DNA from: Thermoplasmata archaeon
GTDB taxonomy: Archaea; Thermoplasmatota; Thermoplasmata; GCA-020350865
Assembly: GCA_020351895.1 (NCBI GenBank)
Contig: CP070672.1
Span: 2,220,556 to 2,234,556, forward strand
DNA length: 14,001 nucleotides
Reading direction: 5' to 3'
In this document: positions 1-6,716 of the stretch, in pieces
Layout of the letters: each line of letters opens with the position of its first letter
How positions within the stretch are numbered: position 1 is the first letter of the stretch
Made by a program: the position numbers and the translations under genes
The notes under the pieces: generated by a model
The model's database searches: none
Told to the model about the DNA's origin: nothing
The model's input: the letters and a program-made list of their open reading frames with translations, nothing else

Positions 1-2027
1 GAATAGGCAAAACCACCCTTGCAGCAAAACTCATGGAAAACTATCACCAATCAAAGCATCTTTTTTGGCATAATTTCCACAAATTAGACACATTACGAGG
101 AGTACTCTTCAAACTCTCAGAGTTTCTGTCAAAGTTGGGACATGATCATCTTGAAATGTATATAAGGACACGTACAAATTTAGACTATTATGAGGTGTCA
201 AGAATACTTAGAAAAAGTATTGGTGTCATGGATGCAGTGTTGATATTCGATGATTTCCATAAGTCTAATGATAAGATAAGGGAGTTCTTTGTATATTTTC
301 TGAGAATGCTCTCGTCGTCATCAAAAACTAAGATGATAATTTTGTCTAGAGAGGTCGTACCTTTCTATGATGGAAGAGATGTTCTTGAAAGGGAAATTGT
401 AGCCGAATTGGAATTGGAAGGTCTTGATTTTGAAAGCAGCAAGAAATTGCTCCAAGAGAAGGGGATCGATAAAAGAAGGTTTAAAGAGATTTACGGAATG
501 ACAGCCGGCAACCCATTATTTCTCGAGATTTTTGAATCAAGGGGTCATCTCGAAAGATATGTGCATGATGAGCTCTTCTCGAAGCTTGAGGAGGATGAGA
601 GAAAAATCCTTGGGATGATTTCGATTTATCGTTTTCCAATCCCTGAAGGTTCCTTGGCTATGAATATTGATTTTAATTTTGAGAAACTTTATACTCTAAC
701 TCAGAAATCAATAGTAAAAAAAGATTCTCATAATCGATATTTCGTGCATGATATCATAAAACAGTTCTTCTACACTAGACTTTCACCTCCCATAAGAAGA
801 GGACATCACTTACTTGCAGCCGAATGGTATGAAAACAGAACCGATCCTATCGATCTTATAGAGGCAATTTATCATCACCAAGAAACTGGAGACCATGGTA
901 AAGCATCCAAATTTGCCATCCATAGTTCCGCAATTATTCTCGATGGTGGGTATGCATCCGAGTTTCTTACTATTTTAGAAAGATTCGATGAGAAGAACTT
1001 AAAAACCAGTGTTTGGGTGGAGATTTTGATTCTCAAAGGGAAAGCATGTTCCATGGTGGGTGAATGGAAGAAGGCCCTGCTTTACTTTACTCAGAGCGCA
1101 GACATCAGCACTTTAATTGGTGACTATGAACTCAAGGTGAAGGCCATTTGTGAATCAGGCCACATACTCGAGGAGCAAAATCAATTTATTAAGGGGCTGG
1201 ATTGTTTTAAGAAATGTTTAGATATCTCCAAAAAAGCCGAATATTTACCTGGGATGGGAGAAGCTTATAGAGGCATAGGCAGGGTACATTGGAGAAAAAG
1301 CGAGCATAAAGAGGCGATTCTGAACTATGAAAAATGCCTAGAATTCTCGGAAAAGGCAAGTGATTTGGAGTTGCTCGCTTCAACTTATATAGATTTGGGG
1401 AATGTTTATGACGAGATGTATGAACCAGAAAAAGCCATTGATAGTTACAATAAGAGTCTTGATATTCTAAAAAAGACAAAAAATACATACGAAAATGCCA
1501 GAGCTTATGGGAACCTTGCCATAACATATAGACACATTGACGACTTTGAAAAGGCCATTGAATACTTTGAAAAGCAATTGGAAATATCGGAATATCTCAA
1601 AGATCTGAAAGTTGAAGGTTATGGCTATGCGGGAGTTAGCTATTGTTTCGCCGAAATGAATGATTTGGAAAATGCTAGGGAATACGCGGATAAGGCGAAG
1701 GATATCGCCTCGAAAATCGACAATGAAAACATCATGTATCAGGTTAACAAGACCTATGCTTTTATATCTAGGGAAGAAAAGAAATGGAACGATGCTGTAA
1801 AGTTCCTCGAAAGAAATATCGTTTTGGTTGAAAAACTTAAAACACTCTTTAGTCTCTCTGATACGCATTTTGACCTCGGTGTGACATACAAGGAAATGGG
1901 CGATATTAATAACGCAAAGAAACACTTTAAAATTGCCACAGACCTTTATAATAAATTGGGCATTGGAAAAACAAAACATGTCAGAGACAAATTCTCAAAA
2001 TACGAACAGTATATGTTAAAAAAATAA
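1..2027 (+). CDS. STAND-like P-loop ATPase with C-terminal TPR repeats (5' end missing)
   Basis: The reading frame is open to the left edge. Codons from base 3 read IGKTTLAAKL after a partial codon, which is the end of a Walker A loop, so the true start lies outside the window. The internal ATG at 33 (residue 1 below) is not the start. Walker B is LIFDDFH near 70-76, a sensor-like strand IILSRE follows at 102-107, and GNPLFLEI at 159-166 matches the GxP motif of STAND/AAA_16 ATPases. A winged-helix-like segment spans about 182-250 and helical TPRs fill about 330-655. By family analogy this is a cytoplasmic ATP-dependent signalling switch whose TPRs sense a ligand or partner, as in MalT-like proteins. 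The missing N-terminus could carry a DNA-binding or effector domain, so its output is unknown. It ends in tandem TAA stops, 25 bp from a convergent gene. Confidence 0.85.
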   Translation, partial: IGKTTLAAKLMENYHQSKHLFWHNFHKLDTLRGVLFKLSEFLSKLGHDHLEMYIRTRTNLDYYEVSRILRKSIGVMDAVLIFDDFHKSNDKIREFFVYFLRMLSSSSKTKMIILSREVVPFYDGRDVLEREIVAELELEGLDFESSKKLLQEKGIDKRRFKEIYGMTAGNPLFLEIFESRGHLERYVHDELFSKLEEDERKILGMISIYRFPIPEGSLAMNIDFNFEKLYTLTQKSIVKKDSHNRYFVHDIIKQFFYTRLSPPIRRGHHLLAAEWYENRTDPIDLIEAIYHHQETGDHGKASKFAIHSSAIILDGGYASEFLTILERFDEKNLKTSVWVEILILKGKACSMVGEWKKALLYFTQSADISTLIGDYELKVKAICESGHILEEQNQFIKGLDCFKKCLDISKKAEYLPGMGEAYRGIGRVHWRKSEHKEAILNYEKCLEFSEKASDLELLASTYIDLGNVYDEMYEPEKAIDSYNKSLDILKKTKNTYENARAYGNLAITYRHIDDFEKAIEYFEKQLEISEYLKDLKVEGYGYAGVSYCFAEMNDLENAREYADKAKDIASKIDNENIMYQVNKTYAFISREEKKWNDAVKFLERNIVLVEKLKTLFSLSDTHFDLGVTYKEMGDINNAKKHFKIATDLYNKLGIGKTKHVRDKFSKYEQYMLKK

Positions 2028-2052
2028 TAAGGGAGATTTTTATGGACTTTCT

Positions 2053-2457
2053 TTAGGGTATGTAATAGGTTAAAGAGGAGTCTACTATGCTTACTATACC
2101 AGACGGATCTGTTATTCTTCCCGTAAGTTTCACATACCACCAATGATTTGTCCCTAGAACCATTGTTTCGGTTTTCCCAGGATCAATAGTCTCACTTTTC
2201 CAGAATTCCCAGGTCTTTTCGTCATTAGACCCCCAGGCTGTGGCTATGATCTCGTTCTCTCCGTTTTCTATTCGGAATCGTCTGTTGCGCCACTTGTCTG
2301 TATATGTGGAACCAATAATCTCTGTTTCACTGTTACCCACTTCCACATCCAGACTTTCTTTCACAACCTGGGCCTCAACAGCACCAATAAAAATCACGCA
2401 TATAAATATCCATACTAAAAATATGGTTACTATCATTTTCTTAGACTTTCGGAACAT
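2053..2457 (-). CDS. Small secreted beta-rich protein of unknown function
   Basis: This 134-residue protein starts with a basic stretch (MFRKSKK), a hydrophobic core of about 18 residues and an Ala-rich cleavage-like site (GAVEA before QVV), so it is probably exported by Sec. The mature part of about 105 residues is polar and alternates like beta strands. It contains WGSNDEKTWEFW, a DPGKTE turn and NHWWYVKL, a layout resembling small beta-sandwich adhesion domains, but I do not recognise the family. There is no second membrane span and no lipobox cysteine. The ATG at 2457 is preceded by a G-run (GGGGG) about 8 nt upstream and by a TATA-like box. M8 is an alternative start but would shorten the basic n-region. 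Its 3' end faces the STAND ATPase gene and its promoter faces the sensor-RHH gene, so it seems to be transcribed alone. Confidence 0.75.
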   Translation of the reverse strand: MFRKSKKMIVTIFLVWIFICVIFIGAVEAQVVKESLDVEVGNSETEIIGSTYTDKWRNRRFRIENGENEIIATAWGSNDEKTWEFWKSETIDPGKTETMVLGTNHWWYVKLTGRITDPSGIVSIVDSSLTYYIP

Positions 2458-2490
2458 ATGCGGTCCCCCAATGTATTTTAAACTATTCTT

Positions 2491-2498
2491 ATTTATAG
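2491..2498 (-). promoter_or_regulatory. TATA-like box for the small secreted protein
   Basis: On the minus strand the sequence reads CTATAAAT, beginning 41 nt before the ATG at 2457. Archaeal transcription usually starts 25-28 nt downstream of the box centre, which would leave a leader of about 10 nt containing the G-run. Confidence 0.45.
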
Positions 2499-2598
2499 TA
2501 TTTATGGGTTAATTAACTACATAAGCTTTTATATGATGGCTTTCTACTTATTATTGCCAGGCTAGAAAAATTCGGGATTAAAAAATCAAATCAATGCC

Positions 2599-2610
2599 AT
2601 ATATAGTATA
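2599..2610 (+). promoter_or_regulatory. TATA-like box for the sensor-RHH gene
   Basis: The run ATATATAGTATA begins 39 nt before the TTG at 2638. The predicted transcription start is near 2630, which gives a leader of about 8 nt and argues for a start at 2638 or 2650 rather than further upstream. Confidence 0.45.
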
Positions 2611-2637
2611 ACAAGTCATGAGAGGAAAGATGGAAAG

Positions 2638-3399
2638 TTGGGAAATATCGTGCAAAAATACACTCCATACCAACAACAATGTCAATTAAAGTATGAGTTG
2701 ATAGATGTGGTGAAGCACACCCCAAGAAAAAGGGTAGCGATAGAAGCCATTAAACAATTTGAGATTTCAGGGGTGTTCTTTCTCAACGGTGACGGTACAG
2801 AAATATTTCATAAGTACGTTCCTTTTAATTCAAAAAAGGATGCAGATATTTTTAACTCGATGTTTCAAGCGGTTAAAATCTATATCAGGGATTCCCCTCA
2901 TTCATATGGCGAGCTGAGAAATGTTTGGTTTGGTGGTTATAAGACTTTGGTGGAGGGAGATGGGGAATTTTTCCTGGTTGTAATAGGAAAGGGGGAATGT
3001 ATAAAGACTGTTAGAGAGGATATGAAGAGAATCGTTGAGAGTTTAAACAGGAGGTATGGTAAGACCATATCTTATTGGGATGGAGATGAAGATGCATTCT
3101 ATGGAATAAAAAGAGAATTCGACATGTTAACTGGATCTTTTAGATGCAAGTGGGCTATTATGAATGAAGATCAACCTAAACTTAATTTTGTTAAGGGTGA
3201 TACGACGCTGAAAAAATCGAAAAGCACCGAGGATTTTGGCGAAGAGATAAAAATACCTATAGAGTTTATGAAAAGAATCGATGAACTAATTGAATCCGGA
3301 AAAACACTTTATACTTCCAGGGACGATTTCATAAAAAGTGCAGTAGAGACGAAGTTGAGGGAGCTATCGAATTATAAAGAATATTTCACCCTTGGCTAA
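2638..3399 (+). CDS. Roadblock/longin-like sensor domain fused to a C-terminal ribbon-helix-helix domain
   Basis: The protein has 253 residues from a TTG start; a GTG at 2650 would give 249. No in-frame ATG exists upstream. Residues about 40-143 run strand, Gly-Asp-Gly turn (VFFLNGDGTEIFHKYVP), long helix, two strands (LRNVWFGGYKTLV, GEFFLVVIG) and a final amphipathic helix, the layout of Roadblock/LC7 and longin-like sensory domains. A charged linker follows. Residues 203-243 then fit an RHH DNA-binding domain: strand EIKIPIEFM, helix RIDELIES, the S-R-DDF turn and helix IKSAVETKL. I infer a cytoplasmic transcription factor whose N-terminal half senses a small GTPase, ligand or partner. The RHH call is fairly firm; the Roadblock/longin call rests on predicted fold alone. 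A stand-alone RHH gene lies convergent just downstream. Confidence 0.8.
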   Translation: MGNIVQKYTPYQQQCQLKYELIDVVKHTPRKRVAIEAIKQFEISGVFFLNGDGTEIFHKYVPFNSKKDADIFNSMFQAVKIYIRDSPHSYGELRNVWFGGYKTLVEGDGEFFLVVIGKGECIKTVREDMKRIVESLNRRYGKTISYWDGDEDAFYGIKREFDMLTGSFRCKWAIMNEDQPKLNFVKGDTTLKKSKSTEDFGEEIKIPIEFMKRIDELIESGKTLYTSRDDFIKSAVETKLRELSNYKEYFTLG

Positions 3400-3640
3400 T
3401 AGAAAAATAAATATGTGAGATCTATTTAGATGTAAAAAACTAAAAAGATCAACATTTTTATTAAAATTATAGACTTCCTATTTTATCAATCCTATTTATG
3501 TTGTCGTCTTGAATAGGTGTATTGTATGAAATTGCATATTTTTGCTATCAGATATTAATATAATTAAATGATGTCCTCTCAGAGATTGATTGGACTATTA
3601 TAATATTATCATCAAAACATCTATTAGAAATCCTTCAACG
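3400..3640. other. AT-rich intergenic gap between convergent genes
   Basis: About 240 bp separate the stop codons of the sensor-RHH gene and the small RHH gene. I find only very short ORFs, no RNA gene and no convincing hairpin. A T5 run at 3455-3459 could serve as a weak archaeal terminator for the upstream gene. Confidence 0.5.
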
Positions 3641-3817
3641 TTATTTACTCTTTTTCCCTATCTCCAGCTCCTCATAGTAGTTCAGCAGTTGTCTAACTGC
3701 GTCCTTGACAAAATCTGCCTTGGATGACCAATGGGGGTGTTCTTCAATGGTTTTTTCGATCTCCCTCATCAACCCCTCGGGAAGCCTGACACCATGCCAT
3801 TTTGTTGGTTTATTCAT
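3641..3817 (-). CDS. Stand-alone ribbon-helix-helix protein, 58 residues
   Basis: This short gene reads MNKPTKWHGVRLPEGLMREI and then continues with S-S-KADFVKDAVRQLL, ending in EIGKKSK and TAA. It is a nearly minimal RHH (Arc/MetJ/CopG-type) domain: a beta strand (WHGVRLP) for the major groove, helix A (GLMREIEKTIEEH), a turn whose S-x-ADF resembles the usual S-R-x-DF, and helix B (VKDAVRQLLNYYEEL). Such proteins bind DNA as dimers and typically act as repressors, often of their own promoter or of antitoxin type. No toxin gene adjoins it, so a plain regulator is more likely. Its pattern resembles the C-terminal RHH domain of the convergent 253-residue protein. The ATG is preceded by a T/A-rich promoter-like stretch. 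Confidence 0.82.
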   Translation of the reverse strand: MNKPTKWHGVRLPEGLMREIEKTIEEHPHWSSKADFVKDAVRQLLNYYEELEIGKKSK

Positions 3818-3845
3818 ATAAAATCGAAAAAGGATTAGTATTCTG

Positions 3846-3859
3846 GTATTTTTATTTTT
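3846..3859 (-). promoter_or_regulatory. TATA-like A/T stretch before the 58-residue RHH gene
   Basis: The minus strand reads AAAAATAAAAATAC here, ending about 30 nt upstream of the ATG at 3817. It would give a leader of about 10 nt. The surrounding DNA is very AT-rich, so the assignment is weak. Confidence 0.3.
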
Positions 3860-3897
3860 CTGACTGATTATTTTTTTAAATAAGATGAATAATCCAT

Positions 3898-3902
3898 AAA
3901 AA
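3898..3902 (-). terminator. Possible T-run terminator of the TPR scaffold gene
   Basis: On the minus strand a T5 run follows the TGA stop at 3939 by about 37 nt. Archaeal termination often needs only a T-run. No stem-loop precedes it, so this is tentative. Confidence 0.25.
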
Positions 3903-3938
3903 GGGAGCTATTCTGTGTGGTGATATCGTAATATATTT

Positions 3939-6554
3939 TCAATTCTCAGGTTGGTTTTTTCGATGCTTTTCCTGCTCCAACAATGCAAATCCCTTGGCGC
4001 TCCACGCATCGATGTGATAAGGATCCAATTCCAGAGCACGATCGAAGCAAGCCAAAGCAGATTCAAACTCTTTTTTCTCCAAAAATTGCTTTCCTTCGAT
4101 TACCAACTCCTCTAAGGAGGGTTTATCTTTACCGTTCTCGATTAAGGCATCCCCATTGGCACTCCATGCATCCAAACGCTGAGGATTAATTTCCAATGCT
4201 CGATCAAAGTAAGATAGGGCGTTCTCAAATTCTCTTTTCTCCATATGACTTATACCCAATTCAATGAGCTCTTCCATGGAAATTTCATGGGATTGATAAC
4301 TTCCCGAGCTATGTGCATCCAAGTGACTTTCATCAGGTGTTATATTCTCGATTTTATGCCCATCCAAATGAGACTCTTGATGTTGAATGTCCTTTAGTTT
4401 ATGCCCGTTCAAATGGACCTCATCAAGCGACATCTCTTCTTCATTTTGTACCTCTGGATGGGTCTTTTTTTGATTTAGAAGCTCGGCAAATTCCTCTAAA
4501 TTTGCATGGATGTCTTCATTCATGGGGGAAGGTTCTTCCTTTAATTCATTACTCTGAGCAATAGGTTCTTCAAGCCCCAATTTCATATCTGATTTAATTT
4601 CTTCTTTGGAAAGAATGGTCCCTATCTTGGATTTCTCTTTCATTAGTTGAATATCATCATCTCTTGCAAGGGCTTCCAAACTCGAGATAACGTCTTCGGC
4701 ATGTTCACCCTCATTTTTTGGGAGATCTACTTTCGAATCAGCCTTTTCAAGTTGTGTTTGTTCTTGGATGTTTGAGGATTCCTGATTCAATGGTGCCTCT
4801 TCCATATGTTCATACAGACCAGGTGGTATTGCTTCTTTTGATTCAGCTTCTTCTAATTGAGTCTCCTCGAGGCTGACATGGGATTCCAAATCCGATGGTG
4901 CCTTCTCCACATGTTCATACAGACCAGGTGGGATATCTTCTTTTGATTCACCTTCTTCTAATTGGGTATCCTCAAGGCTGACAGGGGATTCCAAATCCGA
5001 TGGTGCTTCTTCTACATGTTCATCCAAACCAGGTGGAACATCTACCTTCGAATCAGCTTCTTCTAGTTGACCTTTCCTTGTGGGAGCAGGAGGTTCAAAT
5101 GTTGTTGGGACCTCATCTTTATGTCCATTCCACTCAGGCGGGATGTTCACTTTCCATTTAATTTCTTCTACTTGAGCCTGCTCTTGGGTGGTGGGGCCTT
5201 CTAAATTCGCAAGAACTCTATTTACCTGTTCTCTGCCTATTGGCTTTACAACCATATCCCGCGCCTTATCTGGAGTTTCCCTCTTTTTGGCTTTTATGGT
5301 TCTTTTGACCCGTTTTCTCCTAAACCGAAGGAGTTTTCTCTTATGGTTTCCATTTTGGTTTGACCCTTGAACATCCGGGCTTTTTCCATTTAGATCTTTA
5401 TTATCATCTGTGGCAATCCTTAATGCGGATCTTGCTTTTATATTGTCTGGATTGATTTCTAGTATCCATGAGAAACATTCTTTTGCCATTTCATGCTCAT
5501 TTTGCTTCTTGAGTAATTTGCCCATTCGAAGCCAGGCCTCTTCGAAGTTCGGACTGACCTGTACGACCTCATTGTAACATTTCAAAGCAGCATCATAATT
5601 CCCTGAATTAGTTAAAATGTTCCCTATCCGGAACCAAATGAAGAAATTCTCTGAGTTCAGTTCTATTGCATTATTATAGCATTTGAGGGCATCATCTTTA
5701 TTGCCTATCATCTCTAGAATAGCACCTTTACACTCCAATACATATTGATTTTGGGGAAGCTTCAAAAGGAGCTCATCGAAACATCCCAAGGCTTCTTTGT
5801 GATGACCCAATTCATAGAAGGAATTCGCTCGAGCGCACCAATCCTCAACATCCTTTAAGATTTCATCATTTGGAGAAAAACCGATGACGTTTTCGAACGC
5901 CTGTAGAGCCTCTTCTTTTTTATTGAGCTTTTGCAGGACTTTCCCCCTCCCATACCAGCTTTTAATGAGATAAGGATTGATTTCTATGCTTTTATCGAAG
6001 CATGGTAGTGCTTCATTGTATCGCCCCAAAGCAAAAAGGGTAAAGCCTTTTTTATTCCAGGCCAAATCAGAGCCCGGAGACAGGTCTGTAGCCATGGTGA
6101 AGGTGTCTAAAGCATCCTCCAATTTTGCCTTACCTTCTTTATCTAAAATATCAGTTTCGTCATCCAACTGATGCGACCTTGTTCCCAGCAGGACGTTTCC
6201 CCTTCCCAACCAGGCCTCGAAGCATTCTGGATCCATTTGAAGGGTCTTATCAAAGCATTCGAGAGCCTCTTTATATCGATTCAACATGAACAAGCACTCT
6301 CCTTTTTCACACCATACCTTTGGATTATTTGGAACAAATTCCATCAGCTTATCCAACGTGGCGATACATTCCTTATAACGCCATTCCTTGACTAATAATG
6401 CGGCTTTTGAGAAATAGAGTCCAACATCTTTGGGATTTTTAGAAATCTGTTCATCATAATATAAAAGAGTATCTTCGGTTTTCTTTCCTTCCTCTGCATC
6501 TTTGTTTCCTTCATGTTCGTTATCATGGTTTTCTTGGGCCTCAGGAGGCTTCAT
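3939..6554 (-). CDS. Long TPR scaffold protein with basic patch and six 35-residue repeats
   Basis: From the ATG at 6554 the protein has 871 residues; a TTG three codons upstream (6563) is possible but less likely. TPR units of about 34 residues (for example YKEALECFDKTLQMDPECFEAW and RYNEALPCFDKSIEINP) cover about 31-382. A strongly basic segment (HKRKLLRFRRKRVKRTIKAKK) lies near 404-424. It is followed by six acidic 35-residue repeats (437-646), a degenerate acidic stretch, a short HLDGH repeat (714-748) and two further, very similar TPRs (759-866). There is no signal peptide or membrane span, so it should be cytoplasmic. TPRs bind proteins; the basic patch could touch nucleic acid or acidic partners, and the acidic repeats look disordered. 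I infer a scaffold of unknown partners. It lies 162 bp downstream of the RPA-like gene on the same strand. Confidence 0.88.
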   Translation of the reverse strand: MKPPEAQENHDNEHEGNKDAEEGKKTEDTLLYYDEQISKNPKDVGLYFSKAALLVKEWRYKECIATLDKLMEFVPNNPKVWCEKGECLFMLNRYKEALECFDKTLQMDPECFEAWLGRGNVLLGTRSHQLDDETDILDKEGKAKLEDALDTFTMATDLSPGSDLAWNKKGFTLFALGRYNEALPCFDKSIEINPYLIKSWYGRGKVLQKLNKKEEALQAFENVIGFSPNDEILKDVEDWCARANSFYELGHHKEALGCFDELLLKLPQNQYVLECKGAILEMIGNKDDALKCYNNAIELNSENFFIWFRIGNILTNSGNYDAALKCYNEVVQVSPNFEEAWLRMGKLLKKQNEHEMAKECFSWILEINPDNIKARSALRIATDDNKDLNGKSPDVQGSNQNGNHKRKLLRFRRKRVKRTIKAKKRETPDKARDMVVKPIGREQVNRVLANLEGPTTQEQAQVEEIKWKVNIPPEWNGHKDEVPTTFEPPAPTRKGQLEEADSKVDVPPGLDEHVEEAPSDLESPVSLEDTQLEEGESKEDIPPGLYEHVEKAPSDLESHVSLEETQLEEAESKEAIPPGLYEHMEEAPLNQESSNIQEQTQLEKADSKVDLPKNEGEHAEDVISSLEALARDDDIQLMKEKSKIGTILSKEEIKSDMKLGLEEPIAQSNELKEEPSPMNEDIHANLEEFAELLNQKKTHPEVQNEEEMSLDEVHLNGHKLKDIQHQESHLDGHKIENITPDESHLDAHSSGSYQSHEISMEELIELGISHMEKREFENALSYFDRALEINPQRLDAWSANGDALIENGKDKPSLEELVIEGKQFLEKKEFESALACFDRALELDPYHIDAWSAKGFALLEQEKHRKNQPEN
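3957..4280 (-). repeat. Tandem duplication of a 54-codon TPR module
   Basis: Two adjacent 54-residue units (codons at 4280-4119 and 4118-3957) share about 29 identical residues. The shared core is S-EEL, EK-EFE-AL, FDRALE, P and DAWSA-G-AL. Each unit contains one TPR plus a linker helix. This looks like an in-frame duplication within the scaffold gene, separate from the N-terminal TPR array. Confidence 0.8.
4311..4415 (-). repeat. Short 15-residue HLDGH repeat
   Basis: Within the TPR scaffold protein the sequence HLNGHKLKDIQHQES is followed by HLDGHKIENITPDES and then by a partial HLDAH copy. The units are His-rich; metal binding is conceivable but unsupported. Confidence 0.7.
4617..5246 (-). 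repeat. Six tandem 35-residue (105-bp) repeats in the TPR scaffold protein
   Basis: Six consecutive units of exactly 35 residues can be aligned without gaps. The middle units begin PPGLDEHVEEAPSDLES and end TQLEE-ESKEDI. Units 3 and 4 (5036-4827) are close copies, unit 5 is intermediate, and units 1, 2 and 6 are diverged but keep the E-H-E, LE and QLEE/SK positions. The lack of insertions suggests a selected periodicity. I do not recognise the repeat family. Confidence 0.8.
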
Positions 6555-6643
6555 TCGATTCAACTCTCTTGATTGGGCATTTTCCTTTTAACTGAAGCAT
6601 AACCCATAGAAGCAATGCAACTTGTATTATCATTTCATAGTAG

Positions 6644-6655
6644 CTTTAAATAAAA
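6644..6655 (-). promoter_or_regulatory. Possible TATA box for the TPR scaffold gene
   Basis: The minus strand reads TTTTATTTAAAG, starting about 100 nt before the ATG at 6554. This spacing is much longer than for other genes in the window and would give a leader of roughly 65 nt. Co-transcription from the RPA-like gene is the alternative. Confidence 0.25.
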
Positions 6656-6683
6656 ATACGTAGTGATTCCAATATCACTCGTT

Positions 6684-6701
6684 ATTATCAGCCGTGATAA
6701 T
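6684..6701. repeat. Perfect 7-bp inverted repeat with 4-nt loop
   Basis: ATTATCA GCCG TGATAAT lies 16-33 bp after the stop of the RPA-like gene and upstream of the TPR scaffold gene. It could be a weak hairpin in the message or a protein-binding site. The stem is AT-rich and no T-run follows directly on the minus strand. Confidence 0.35.
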
Positions 6702-6716
6702 TTTAGGGATCTTTGG

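Noticed and set aside
1467..1979. Minus-strand 170-codon frame opposite the STAND/TPR gene
   Set aside because: It lies wholly within the TPR-coding region of a convincing plus-strand gene and shows only Phe/Ile-rich sequence with no domain pattern.
2240..2512. Plus-strand 90-codon frame opposite the small secreted protein
   Set aside because: It overlaps fully with a minus-strand gene that has a clean signal peptide and promoter. The plus frame has no promoter and no recognisable pattern.
2508..2517. 10-bp palindrome GTTAATTAAC in a divergent intergenic region
   Set aside because: Palindromes of this length made mostly of A/T are expected by chance several times in AT-rich DNA of this size, and it does not overlap a predicted start site.
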